Assembly: GCF_001039355.2 (NCBI RefSeq)
Contig: NW_019773542.1
Coordinates: 1 to 44,180, forward strand
Length of the DNA: 44,180 nt
Direction: 5' to 3'
Source: Lingula anatina
Taxonomy: Eukaryota; Brachiopoda; Lingulata; Lingulida; Lingulidae
Below the pieces are notes generated by a model. That model made no database searches. It was given only the letters and a program-made list of their open reading frames with translations, and was not told where the DNA came from. Below, in pieces: positions 1 to 10,240 of the stretch. Both the position numbers and the translations under genes were made by a program. Each line of letters begins with the position of its first letter. Within the stretch, counting starts at the first letter, position 1.

Positions 1-78
1 ATGAGTTTTCGAAGGAAACGAACTGCTGAATTCTAAATAGACTGATTTTTCCCATTTGATAGTTAGGCATTCCGAACA
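1..78 (-). mobile_element. LINE reverse-transcriptase fragment (copy 1, cut by window edge)
   Basis: The minus strand encodes LFGMPNYQ followed by FRIQQFVSF. This matches the well-known non-LTR reverse transcriptase C-terminal pattern (DYCNSLLYGLP ... IQNSAARL) of CR1/L2/jockey-like LINEs. The same stretch recurs at 14640-14816, 17735-17830 and 34535-34750. It is a decayed fragment. Confidence 0.6.
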
Positions 79-133
79 ACAGGATTGATTTGAAATAGAT
101 CAATTCAGTTTTATCATCATTGAGGTTTTTTTC

Positions 134-385
134 TGGGTTCCCATACCAAGATCGATCTAATAGGTCCGATCCATCTCCGGAGGTTTCTTGCTAAATTTCT
201 TTCAGCTTAAGCGGCTTAGATGTCTGGCACGCCTACTGAAGCTGCCAAACGATAGTTAATTACCCCATGGCAGTCGGTAGGCGTTACGGACATCCTAGCC
301 GCCTAAGCTGATTACAATTTATCGAGAATCCCCATGGAGAAGGATCGAGCCATAGTAAATACGATAATCTATGGTACTGGTCCCT
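134..385. mobile_element. Foldback MITE, family B, copy 1
   Basis: The core is a long imperfect hairpin. The left arm (203-247, starting CAGCTTAAGCGGCTTAGATG) is complementary to the right arm (267-310), with a loop containing TTAATTACCCC. The outer part begins TGGGTTCCCATACCAAGATC. Copies lie at 14845-15093 and 18065-18536. There is no coding capacity. The internal order resembles family A (18231, 32758, 42221), so the two are probably related. Outer ends are approximate. Confidence 0.6.
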
Positions 386-1105
386 ATGTAGTTTATCGTG
401 AGCCAAAATCTGATGTCATACATACAAGTCTCAATAATTGCTTTTTCATCATGAGGATTTTTACATATAACATTTATCTAGTAATAATCCACATACCACA
501 TCAAATTGAAATCAAACAAAATATATCCTCAGTGGGTAAAGTGTGTAGTGTAAAGAGAATAGGGCCGAGCTCATACCACATAATGTGCTTAAAACTTTTA
601 TATTACAAAATACAAAAATAAGGTAAATATTACATAAATCAAATAAAAAGCTCAAGGTACAAAATAATAACAAATATTGGTAATTACCGACCTTGAAATT
701 TGGGTAACTTTTACTTTATCGCCAAGGTTTCTACCCTCCGCCAGGTCCACAGATATTTGAACAGAGCACTAGTGCACGTTTTGTCTGGCTATTCACTAGC
801 TATGAACTAAAATTTTCCTGAGCAAAAATGTTTATTAGCTTGGTAGTTGCATCATACATGATAATTATCAAACACAATCTGAAATATTTGATAATTGATA
901 ATTGATAATTGTCATGTATAAAGTGTCCCTGTTCCGAAAGATTTGTCCTTAGCATTATGGGGAATGGACTACGGTTCCTAGCAGACTACCATTGTTGTCA
1001 CATCAGTCCAGACACGACCAGAGATGTTACCGCCATATAGTGACTGCATCTTGTATTAATCATAAGACAAGGCGTCACATTATATTTATGCTCAAAATGG
1101 GTCTC
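386..1105. repeat. Duplicated block B, part a (copy 1)
   Basis: About 80-95 % similar by eye to 15094-15815 and 18537-19225. It contains a hairpin near 855-920 (perfect in the copy at 15560-15623), which here has gained a short TAATTGATAAT-type expansion. No intact gene is visible. A minus-strand reading frame that is open at 15392-15661 carries a stop here. Confidence 0.65.
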
Positions 1106-1108
1106 CTA

Positions 1109-1405
1109 GACAGCGGAATGCGTTAGATGAACGATGGCAGCAGAATGCGCCTCAGGTGAGCGTGGACAGCAGAATGTGTTAGGTGAGCTTGGACAGCAGA
1201 ATGTGTTAGGTGAGCTTGGACAGCACAGTCTGCGCCCTTCACACAATACCTGCAAAGAAACTGAACCGACAAATATGGACCCGTAGTTGACCCGTAGATA
1301 ATACACTGGTCTCAGAGAGGTTTCAGAGGGTGTTCAGTAGTCAGAATGTGTTAGGTGAGCGTGGACAGCAGAATGTGTTAGGGGAGCCTGGACAGCAGAA
1401 TCTGC
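1109..1405. repeat. 27-bp minisatellite (two clusters)
   Basis: The unit is close to GACAGCAGAATGTGTTAGGT plus GAGCTTG. About four to five units lie at 1109-1230 and two to three more at 1337-1405. The sister blocks have one unit (about 15825) or one to two (about 19245), so the array expanded in this copy. Because 27 is a multiple of three, minus-strand frames look like a 9-residue peptide repeat. I do not regard them as genes. Confidence 0.7.
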
Positions 1406-2205
1406 GCCCTTTACACAATACCTGCAAAGAAACTGAACAAACCGACGACGCTGCATAAATAGTAGGCCCGCATTTTACCCTCTGCCATGGCCGTAGATGA
1501 ATTATGTTCATTTGTAAAAATGTGATATTAATATAAGCCAGAGACATATCTGTGAATATCTAATAAAAAATCAACCTGTGGCCCTGGTAGAGGGTACCCG
1601 CTTTACACTATCAGTTCTTACGAGACTGTAAAACACGTGCGTTAAACGATATTTTAGCGTACTTTGTACATGAAAGGATGTGCTGAATCTATTAAATAAT
1701 GGCTCATTCCAAACGAAACTACCGCTCTATTGAGTTAAATCCACAGGGACTCTCGCTGAATGGCAGTCGGGTATGCATGTCATTTCTGGTGACACGGGTG
1801 ACATCACACACGACCAGCGGAAATACACCTGTAGGTTAACAGCTCACGCGCGTCATTATATGAGGAAATGCGTATTCAAATGTCAGGTGCATAAAGAATT
1901 TAAGCCTGGATTGCAAAATAATATTTCTCTTGTAAGGGTGCAAAATATTGAATAATTTTCTTAATTTTTTCAATCCGCAGCACAGTGAATATGTACCCCG
2001 GTATAATGCTCTTAGGGCAATTTATAGTTTGTGGTAACGCCCCGTGTATTTATTTATTTTTTATTACTTATTATGTACCAATATGTATAATACAATCATG
2101 TCAACTCGTCCAACTTCAGACATTTCTCTTTTCGAAATATGTTGTGAGGTTTTCGTCAAAATGGCGGTTGAAGTACATTATACATGTACATTTGCGAGTC
2201 TTGTC
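1406..2205. repeat. Duplicated block B, part b (copy 1)
   Basis: Near-parallel to 15880-16640, with partial matches at 7380-7855 and 19590-20028. It ends in the 3' end of the SH3BGRL-like fragment. No gene is recognised; small open frames here are not conserved between copies. Confidence 0.6.
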
Positions 2206-2209
2206 GTCT

Positions 2210-2433
2210 TTACAGTGTCAGAAAGTATTCCTCGCCGTTAAAAAGCTGAGGACCGATAGAAGTCCCTTCTTGTCTCCTTAGAAATTCCTTAACTTCATTA
2301 CTTTCAGAGATATCGATGTACTGGGCATAGAACTTCTTCCTGCTGCGGATCAACTCTACGTTCTGAAGGCGCATCTTGACTTCCGCGTTGGATGGAACGC
2401 GGCTGATATACACCTTAATTCCCGACGCGGAAC
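2210..2433 (-). pseudogene. SH3BGRL-like gene fragment, C-terminus deleted (copy 1)
   Basis: The frame encodes KVYISRVPSNAEVK, then FYAQYIDIS and GPQLFNGEEY. These match the thioredoxin-like fold of the SH3BGRL family and align with the intact gene at 20029-20720. After EEY the frame runs straight into sequence equivalent to the intact gene's 3' UTR (FLTL then stop). The final LGDY...FLKLN helix is therefore missing through an internal deletion. A possible acceptor (AACCAG) precedes 2433; an alternative is at TTAAG before GTGTATATC. A first-exon-like sequence lies at 2661-2790 but has ACG where a start would be. Most likely a pseudogene. A divergent short protein cannot be excluded. Confidence 0.65.
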
Positions 2434-2660
2434 ACGTGGAAACATATACTGGTTAAATTATATGTGAATTCTTTTCCCTTGATGCTTTTTGTCGCGCTGT
2501 CGGCCGATACAGCATATATGAAAAAACAAATTGACTGCAAATTAAGCACGATTTTGGTTCTTCAGGTTTCGTAACACGTTTTCATAACATGTGCCTATTA
2601 TTTCTACAAGTATTCGCTGCCCAAAATGCGCCCCCCCCCAAAAAAAAAATGCTGTCTCAC

Positions 2661-2790
2661 CGTTTTGTTGGAAAAACCGCCTTTATCTCTGAGCCCACGT
2701 CTTCACTTCCCTTCACTTCTAGCTAAAAATGACCACTGAGCTTCACGTCTTAAACTACTACACGTCACTTCCAACACAATCCTGTCAATG
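2661..2790 (-). other. First-exon-like sequence of SH3BGRL-type locus (copy 1)
   Basis: Minus-strand sequence ending AAAACG|GTGAGA. It matches 5411-5530 (minus) and 41150-41269 (plus). The plus-strand copy ends in ATG|GTAAGA, a start codon placed directly on a splice donor. Here and in the 5.4 kb copy the ATG position reads ACG. Probably an old 5' UTR/first exon plus promoter-proximal sequence, no longer able to start translation at that codon. Confidence 0.4.
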
Positions 2791-2799
2791 TCTACAATA

Positions 2800-3282
2800 C
2801 TTGGAAGCGTGGAAACAACCTTTAATTTGTTAATTATACAGGGTGAAAATCGAAAGTTAAAAAGAAAAAAATATATATGAACAGGTTACTTTTATCAAGT
2901 CATGAATGTGTGTCTGTGTGAGTGTGTGCGATTTATTTGTTACACACGTATAAAGATTTACAGTTGATACCGGAAATTACCGACACCTTGCTGTCGATGA
3001 AAAATAAAAACGAAGAAAGAGGACGCGGCCGTGTATGAAACTTACAGAGAAGGCAACTTATGAAGAAGTAGACGATCTCGCGATCTTCATCGAATGCTCA
3101 AACTTTTACTTGTGTAATGCAAAAATTAATAAATGAATGAAACATACCGGAACGCCAAGCCATCAATTTTATGGTCAGCGGCTTGAAATTACCGCGAAAA
3201 TAGGAATAAAAGTGATACTTCTAAGGAAACGGCACTCTCAATTTCGTAAAGATCGTTAATTAAAATTATTTTGCGATTATTT

Positions 3283-3319
<37 letters not shown>

Positions 3320-3335
3320 TCAGCAATAAATTTTC
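2800..3335. repeat. Dispersed repeat R, copy 1
   Basis: Shared with 5560-6080 and, more diverged, 35106-35640. Includes CCGACACC, a purine-rich AAACGAAGAAAGAGGAC stretch, CATCAATTTTATGGTCAGCG and a (GA)n tract (about 3285-3320). A 76-residue frame open in the second copy (5715-5945) is broken by stops or frameshifts in the other two, so I do not call a gene. Confidence 0.6.
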
Positions 3336-3935
3336 TTTTTTTTGTACAATAAAATAAAACTAATGTCCAGACTCATTTTTGTACATGAAAAGAAGGATAT
3401 TCCTGCTGGTCTCACAGTAAATACTGGTATTACTGACGATATTTTTAAGCGTTTATTTACAAGAATACATCGTGATCATAATGATCGTGCAAGCTTGTTA
3501 CATGTACATTTGATTCATTGAAGGTAAAATCACTTGTCGCTGATTTTAGAAACATATCAAACTATACCATTGCTCATATAAAAGATTGTACTTTTATAAC
3601 ACAGTTACTTGGCTGTAAAAGTGCGAAAAGAATTAAAAAAAAAAAACAAATTTGTTTTGTTTTCACTTTTCAACCCCGACATTAAATTAGCTAGTGTGTG
3701 GAATTTAAACGTAAATAACGATTAATTTTACTTTCCCACTCCTACATTATCGTATAACTAATTGTTGAAGAAAAAAAAAACAATATCATCACCTTCCAAT
3801 ATAAAAGTTATCATTTTAGAAATATCCATAATTATGTGTTCAGCAAGCAATGTGCGCAAAGTTTCGCTGTAATTCTTCTTTCTTTTTGTGTTAAAAATGA
3901 TGTCGGCTGGTTAACGTCTGATACTTAAATTGTAG
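3336..3935. repeat. TRIM 3' flank, copy 1
   Basis: Sequence downstream of the TRIM fragment, shared with 6081-6943 and 9406-10240. This copy lacks about 290 bases present in the others between GAAGGATAT and TCCTGCTGGTCTCAC. A TTTATT near 3455 is a possible minus-strand poly(A) signal. No gene. Confidence 0.6.
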
Positions 3936-5066
3936 TTAAGGAACATAGCGAAATGTTTTCACCTTGCCTCCCAACTCCCCCACTACAAGCTGTCCTTTCT
4001 TATCAATGGTCACACCCCTTGGCCCTGAAACCTGCTGTGGACCCACCACGTATCTTAATAGTTGACCATCTGAGGTCAGAACAACCACCCTGTTATTTCC
4101 CAGGTCAGCAATGAAGACGTGCCCCACGCTGTTTGTACACACTCCCCAGGGGGAGACCAGGTATCCATCACCTGAGCCGCTATCACCTGGTGTACCATAT
4201 TGGAATACAACATCTCCCTGGGGGGTCACTCCATATACACAGTGTCCATCCCAGTCACTCACCACAATGGTGTCACGACATGGGAGCACTGCAGTGTATA
4301 GTGGATATTTACACATAGGAACACTGATCTTGTTGATAAGATTGTACTGCACAGCGTCATACACACAGATACATTTATTGTTCCTATCACAGACAAGTAT
4401 GTGTCCATTGTTGTCCACTGTAACACCCCATGGCGCAGACATGTCACCCTGACCAAATGTTTTGACATGTTTCCCGGAAGAGGAATACACTCGGCATCCA
4501 TCATCACATGTAACCACCAGTCTGTCATCACTGAGCACGGTGACACCTCTGGGAGTGGGAACATCAACCTGGAATATCACCTCATGAGATGGTGATATTG
4601 CTGTAAGTTTACCCAGCCCGTTAGAAACTAAATTTATTGTTCCACATTGGCTGCACGATATGTCCCATACATAATTCATACTGATATCAAACTCACCCAC
4701 CAAAGATGCAGTATTTAGCCATTCTAACTTCTTCACACGACCAAAGAAGTCTACTGGAAGTTTTCCTTTACTGAAAGTGATCTCTGTTGTTTTTACCTGT
4801 ACGGTGGGTCTAACATTGTTCAGTTCTTTCATCCTTGCTTGGATATTTTTAGCGTGTGTCATCACCTCCGTGTGGGACCCATGTTGAACAAGCTGTTTGG
4901 CAAACTCACATGTGCTGTGGATGGATACTTTCTGTAGTTGAACGCGATCTTTCTCAATCTCGAGTGACTTCATGTGCGTTGCGGCGTGGTCTTTTGCTTC
5001 TGCTATCAACTGAGCAGAAATAAGCTGAACCTCTTTTATAATATCTGTCTCCTGTTGATGTATGTC
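3936..5066 (-). pseudogene. TRIM-NHL gene copy lacking RING and B-boxes (T1)
   Basis: The open frame is about 375 residues. It starts in the distal coiled coil (DIHQQETDIIKEVQ, SAQLIAEAKDHAATHMKSLE) and runs through a complete NHL-type propeller to KTFRYVP and a stop. It aligns with residues from about 270 to 637 of the intact gene at 10241-12070, with a few extra residues near its start (NTASLVGEFD). Upstream, homology stops abruptly at about 5067, where a CAGA/CAAA simple repeat begins. RING, both B-boxes and most of the coiled coil are therefore absent. No ATG is suitably placed. The propeller frame has no stops, so decay is recent or the propeller is still translated from an unseen upstream exon. 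Most likely a truncated duplicate. Confidence 0.8.
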
Positions 5067-5312
5067 ACAGACAGGCAGAAAGACAAACAGACAGATAGAC
5101 AGACAGACAGATAAAAAAAGCTAACAGACAGACAGACAGACGAATAGACAGACAGACAAACAAACAAAGAGACAGCCAGACCGATAAAAAAGCTAACAGA
5201 CAGACAGACAGACAAATAAACAAACAGATAGACAGACAAACAAACAAACAAACAAACAAACAAAAAGACAGACAGACAAACAAACAAACAATCCAACCAC
5301 AATCCACCCACC
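5067..5312. repeat. CAGA/CAAA compound microsatellite
   Basis: About 245 bases of CAGACAGA and CAAACAAA tetranucleotides with two GATAAAAA(A)GCTAA interruptions. It begins exactly where TRIM homology ends. Long minus-strand frames of CLFVCLSV type are artefacts of the repeat. Confidence 0.9.
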
Positions 5313-5339
5313 GATGGTAACTGTCAGCCTGATTTCATA

Positions 5340-6080
5340 CTACTATTCTCTGCCCAAATGCACCCCCCCCCCAAAAAAAAAAAAAAAAAAAAAAGAAAAT
5401 GTTATCTCACCGTTTTGTTGAAAAAACCGCCTTTTTCTCTGAGCCCACATTTTCTCTCCCGCTAAAATGACCACTGAGTTTCACGTCTTACACCACTACA
5501 CGTCACTTCCTGCACAATCCTGTCTCTTCCAATAATAATGTCAGCAATACTTGGAAGCGTGGCAACAACCTTTAACATGTTAATTATACAGGGTAGAAAT
5601 CAAAAATTAAAAAGAAAAAATATATATGAACAGGTTACTTTTATCAAACCATGAGCATGTGTGTGTGTTTGAGTGTGTGCAATTTATTTGTTACACACGT
5701 ATTAAGATTTAGAGTTGATACCGGAAATAACCGACACCATGCTGTCGATGAAGAAAAAAAAACGAAGAAAGAGGACACGGCCGTGTATGAAGCTTACAGA
5801 GAAGGCAACTTATGAAGAAGCATACGATCTCGCGGTCGTCATCGCATGCTCAAATTTTTACTTGAGAAATACAAAAATTAATAAACGAATAAAACATACC
5901 GGAACGCCAAGCCATCAATTTTATGGTCAGCGGCCTTGGGCTTGAAAATTACCGCAATAATGAAAGAAAAGCGGTACTTCCAAGGAAACGGCACTCTCAA
6001 CTTCGTAAAGATCGTTAGTTAAAATTCTTTTGCGATTATTTGAGAGAGAGAGAGAGACAGAGTCAGCAATTAATTTTCTT
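5340..6080. repeat. First-exon-like sequence plus repeat R, copy 2
   Basis: 5345-5560 repeats 2615-2800, including the first-exon-like sequence (minus-strand donor after 5411, again with ACG). 5560-6080 repeats R and its (GA)n tract. It contains a C(n)A(n) homopolymer pair near 5365-5395. The order exon-like sequence, R, TRIM is the same as at 2.6-5.0 kb, so these are tandem units. Confidence 0.6.
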
Positions 6081-6943
6081 TTTTTTTGTACAATAAGATA
6101 CAACAAATGTCCAGACTCATTTTTGTACATGAAAAGAAGGATATCATAGAATTAATAAAATATTGCCCGTTTACTCTTGTATAAAATGTGACAAGGGTGC
6201 ATTTCGAACTATACAAATGCATCGACAGAGCCTAAAACTCAAGGGATTCAAGTTGACTTTGTGACTTCAGATCCAAGTAGCTAATCCACGTGTATTGTGT
6301 GAGGAGAAGCGGTAACGGTGACTTGTATCCGCTTTCATGTGGATATCGCGGTGGTTGGAGATAAAACCATAATGTCCCAGTGCTTACGTTAGTGTTATAA
6401 TATTCCTGCTGGTCTCACTGTAAATACTGGTATTACTGACGATATTTTTAAAAGCATTTATTTACAATAATACAAGAGATCGTGCAAGCTTGTTACACGT
6501 ACATTTGATTCAATGAAGGTTAAATCACTTGTCGTATTGTCCTTTTCTGAGAAACATATCAAACTATACCATTGCTCAAATAAAAGATTGTACTTTTATA
6601 ACACAGTAACTTGGCTGTAAAAGTGCGAAAAGAGTAAAAGATTAAAAAAAAAACAAATAAATTTCTTTTGTTTTCACTTTTTAACCCCGACATTAAATTA
6701 GCTACTGTGTGGAATTTAAACGTAAATAACGATTAATTTTACTTTCCTACTCCTACATGATCGTATAACTAATTGTTAAAGAAAAAAACAACATCATCAC
6801 CTTCCAACATAAATGTTATAATTTCAGAAATATCCATAATTATGTGTTCAGCAAGCAATGTTCGCAAAGTTTCGCTTCAATTCTTCTTTCTTTTTGTGTT
6901 AAAAGTGATGTCGGCTAGTTAACATCTGATACTTAAATTGTAG
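6081..6943. repeat. TRIM 3' flank, copy 2
   Basis: Closely similar to 9406-10240 and partly to 3336-3935. Small open frames are not conserved. No gene seen. Confidence 0.6.
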
Positions 6944-7373
6944 TTAAGGAACATAGCGAAATGTTTTCACCTTGCCTCCATACTCCCCCACTACAAGCTG
7001 TCCTTTATTATCAATGGTCACACCTGCTGGTGCTGAAACCTGCTGTCGACCCACCACGTATCTCAACAGTTGACCATCTGAGGTCAGAACAACCACCCTG
7101 TTATTTCCCAGGTCAGCAATGAAGATGTGCCCCACACTGTCTGTACACACTCCAGTGGGGAAACGCAGGTATCCATCACCTGAGCCTTCCTCACCTGGTG
7201 TACCATAGTGGAACACTACATCACCCTGGGGGGTCACTCCATATACACTCTGTCCCCTCCAGTCACTCACCACAATGGTGTCACGACATGGGAGCACTGC
7301 AATGTATTCTGGCCACGCACACATAGGAACACTGATCTTATTGATAAGATTGTACTCCACAGCGTCATACATA
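6944..7373 (-). pseudogene. TRIM-NHL C-terminal propeller fragment (T2)
   Basis: 142 residues from YDAVEYNLINKISVPMC to KTFRYVP and stop. They match the last three or so NHL blades of the gene at 10241-12070. The frame is cut at the single N (7374). The next bases belong to the SH3BGRL-associated block (compare 19620 onward), not to TRIM. The truncation could be real or an assembly join; I cannot tell from one sequence. As written it has no RING, B-box or coiled coil. Confidence 0.8.
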
Positions 7374-7374
7374 N
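7374..7374. other. Single N at a TRIM / block-B junction
   Basis: An isolated N between TRIM coding sequence on the left and block-B sequence on the right. Likely a scaffold join or unresolved base between paralogous repeats. Confidence 0.7.
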
Positions 7375-7850
7375 TCGTGTGTGCACGCCCACTTCCGGTG
7401 ATCTGTACAAAACCACACGCGACCAGTAGAAGCAGGTTAACTGCGCACGCGCGTCATTATTTGTAGAAATGTGTATTCAAATGCCAGGTGCATAAAGAAT
7501 TTAAGCCTAGATTGCAAAATAATACTTCTCTTGAAAGAGTGAAAAATACTGAGTAGTTTTCGTTTTAAAAATCCGCAATACAGTGAATATGTATCATGCT
7601 TTGAAAGGCGAGTTATAGTTTGTACAGTTTAGTAACGCCGCATTTATATTATTATTCATTTTATTGTGCATTATGTACCGGTTTATAGCCCTTTAGTACA
7701 ATCATATCAGCTCCACCAGCCTCGGACATTTCTTCTTTTCAAACATGTTTTGGGTTTTCGTCAAAATGGCTATTGAAGTACATTATACACACATGTACAT
7801 TCGCGTGTCTTGTCGTCTTCACAGTGTCTTAAAACTTCATTTTTAACCAC
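7375..7850. repeat. Duplicated block B, part b (SH3BGRL 3' flank, copy 2)
   Basis: Similar to 19625-20028 and more distantly to 1790-2205 and 16240-16640. Leads into the SH3BGRL-like fragment at 7859. No gene seen. Confidence 0.6.
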
Positions 7851-7858
7851 GAGATAAA

Positions 7859-8072
7859 TCAGTTCAGCTTTAAGAACACCATGAGACGTTCGTCTTCAAC
7901 TGCTTCGTCAAAAGCACGGTAATCACCTAGGTAATCCTCGCCGTTAAAAAGCTGTGGGGGAATACTCAACGCGCCGAAACAGACCTGTAATGGCTAAGAA
8001 CGTACCAATACACTCCAAACAGGCAGCCATAATGGCAGTAGTTAAAACGTAGCTAACGTAGGCAGTCTTCAT
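7859..8072 (-). pseudogene. SH3BGRL-like copy with intron and half of exon 2 deleted
   Basis: The first coding exon is preserved at 8006-8072 (starts MKTAYVSYVL, ends before GTACGT, the same donor as the intact gene). The 3' half of exon 2 is preserved at 7859-7967 (SIPPQLFNGEDY, LGDY, FLKLN, stop). Between about 7968 and 7980 the sequence jumps from mid exon 2 directly into intron 1 near its donor, so the acceptor and the first half of the thioredoxin fold are gone. Upstream, the acceptor seen in the intact gene (TTTCCAG before GTTGCTG) reads TTCAAT. Both losses make this a pseudogene. The C-terminal residues remain close to those of the 20 kb gene. Confidence 0.8.
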
Positions 8073-8097
8073 GGCGTACTACAGCAAATTGAATTTA

Positions 8098-8098
<1 letters not shown>

Positions 8099-8132
<34 letters not shown>
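8099..8132. repeat. (GA)n microsatellite
   Basis: Uninterrupted GA dinucleotides, followed by a G-rich purine tract to about 8177. Confidence 0.95.
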
Positions 8133-8136
<4 letters not shown>

Positions 8137-8179
8137 GAAGCGGAGTAAGAAGGAATGAGGGGGGGGGGTGGAGAGAGAT

Positions 8180-8640
8180 TATTTTCATGATTTCATCGAC
8201 GCTCCACATCACAATTTCAATACAATATGAAAGAACTGGTAGTAGTAGTAATTCGACTCCGATCATACATGTATATGTTACTCACGACAGTCGGTCTTTT
8301 CCATTATTGCGTTATTTATAACATAAAATCGTAGTTAACCAAACACAGTACTGTATCACCTGTAATGTTCTTTATGATTAATAAACTATATACTATTTTA
8401 ATATTATGTCACGTACCTCACTGACAAAGAGAGAGCAAGAGGGTGTGGTCCAGTAGCGTTCTCAGTGCGCTGATGGGTGTGACGGCCACGGGTGCCACGG
8501 TCTGTGTGTGGGATAGATATAAGACAGTACCCTTTCACTCGAGTGATGTATCCCAGAACATCTTGGGCCTCAGTGAATAGGTATTCATGGCATATGTCTT
8601 GAGAGGGCGGCAGTGTAGTGTTTGACATGCATATACCGAG
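8180..8640. repeat. 5' region of the SH3BGRL pseudogene copy
   Basis: 8180-8640 matches pieces of 22975-23080 and 23535-23860, the region upstream of the intact SH3BGRL-like gene. It includes a minus-strand donor-like GTGAG|GTACGTGAC at 8416 corresponding to the donor at 23709. The 74-residue minus-strand frame at 8404-8628 is not open in the sister copy, so it is read as 5' UTR rather than protein. Confidence 0.45.
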
Positions 8641-8718
8641 AGAAAAAAATCATTTCACCGTAAAACACCCCTTCAACCGAATAAATCGTTCCAATATCAC
8701 TCTCTAAATGTATTGAGG

Positions 8719-8828
8719 ATTAGACCACGGTGTAAATGAAGAACAAAAGACTCGGACGTGGTGTAACTCGCATAACCGCACGTCTTGCATGAATGCGTTA
8801 TAACCCGTTCATGGACCGTGGTCTAAAT
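8719..8828. mobile_element. Small TIR element (110 bp)
   Basis: Terminal inverted repeats: ATTAGACCACGGT at 8719-8731 and ACCGTGGTCTAAAT at 8815-8828. Internally there are further complementary stretches (GCATAACCGCACGTC against GAATGCGTTATAAC). Non-coding, MITE-like. It abuts the next foldback. Confidence 0.65.
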
Positions 8829-8829
8829 A

Positions 8830-8922
8830 AGATAGACCCCTCGTCAGCGGGGGTTATGTGACATCCACTCGTGCTACGCACTCGTGTATGCCACATAACC
8901 CTCGCTGACTCGGGGTCTATCT
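8830..8922. mobile_element. Near-perfect foldback element (93 bp)
   Basis: The left end AGATAGACCCC at 8830-8840 is matched by GGGGTCTATCT at 8912-8922. Complementarity continues inward (GGGTTATGTG against CACATAACCC, CACTCGTG against CACTCGTG in inverted context) almost to the centre. Would form a long hairpin. Non-coding. Confidence 0.7.
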
Positions 8923-9405
8923 ATTACATAAACTCGGCGGCCAACTCCCGTCAATTGCTTACGAAAGGAAACTTGTTAAAATGTTGTTATAATTTATCTT
9001 AGCACTTGTTGTTGAAAGTCCAATTGCTTGAACAGTTTTCAATCAAACGTTACCGCAGACCATTCTGCCAGTCCGACCGGGCCACTCCCACAAGTTGGGA
9101 TATCTGTTGAACAAATGCGCAATGGCGTAGCTGTCGTCTTTCAGTGACAGTACAACATGGAATAAATCTATACCGGTAACTCTGACGACGAGGCGGTTTC
9201 AGAGTGTACTAATATTCAAAATCATTTTAGAGCTTATTGCAGATTCAAAGATGAAATACATTTGATTTTTAGTGATGTTTTTGATGAAAAGCTGGTGATG
9301 GAGAAGAAGAATTAAAAATGAAAAAGAAAAAAAGATAAATAACACAAACTGTGCAATCAAATTAATCAAGTCACACGCCCGCTACATTCTTTATAGTATT
9401 ATGTA
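8923..9405. other. Intergenic, no recognised gene
   Basis: AT-rich sequence with no repeat partner or coding signal seen in this window. Confidence 0.5.
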
Positions 9406-10240
9406 ATGGCAGTCAGCAATTCATTTTTCTTTTTCTGATAACAAATTACAACTTATATCCAAACTCACATATTTGTACATGAAAAGAAGTATATCATAAA
9501 AATATTAAAATATATTGCTCATTTACTTTTGAGTTGAGTTTGTGACCTCAGGTCCAAGTAGCTGATCTACGCGTAGTGTATGAGACGTACGTGGTACGTG
9601 GTACGTGGGACGTACGTGATAACGGTGACTTGTATCCGCCTTCATGCTGATATTGCGGCGAGATGGAGGTAAAAGCATAATGTTACTCTCACAATATTCC
9701 TGCTGGTCTCACGGTAAATACTGGTATTACTGACGATATTTTTAAAAGCATTTATTTACAAGAATACAAGAGATCGTGGAAGCTTGTTACATGAACCTTT
9801 GATTCAATGAAGGTAAAATCACTTGCAATTGTCGTACTGTGTCCTTTTTTTAGAAACATATAAAACTATGTCATTGCTCAAATAAAAGATTTTAACTTCA
9901 TTATACAGTAGTATTTCTTGACTGTAAAAGTGCAAAAAAAAAAAAGAGTGAAAAAATAATAGTTAAATTTGTTTTGTTGTCACTTTAGAACCTCGACATG
10001 AAATTGGTTAGCTTACAGAATTAAGGTACACAATGAATAATTTTACTTTCCCGCTTCTACATTATCGTATAACTAATAGTTTTTAAACCATCACCTTCCA
10101 ATATAACAGTTAAAATTTCAAAAATGTCCATAATTATGTGTTCTACAAGTATGTTCACAAAGTTTCGCTGTAATTTTTCTCTCTTTTTGTTGTAAAAATG
10201 CTGTTGCCTGATAACGTCTGATATACTACTTAACTTGTAG
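9406..10240. repeat. TRIM 3' UTR/flank, copy 3
   Basis: Downstream of the intact TRIM gene and shared with copies 1 and 2. TTTATT at 9751-9756 reads AATAAA on the minus strand, about 480 bases past the stop, and is the best poly(A) candidate. 9583-9619 holds a cluster of TACGTG/ACGTACGT words not seen in copy 2. Confidence 0.55.

Noticed and set aside
5036-5311. Long cysteine/leucine-rich minus-strand frames
   Set aside because: They are translations of the (TCTG)n/(TTTG)n simple repeat in several frames, not a membrane protein.
8404-8628. 74-residue minus-strand frame
   Set aside because: The sister sequence at 23.7-23.9 kb has stops in the corresponding frame, and the region ends in a splice donor; better read as 5' UTR.
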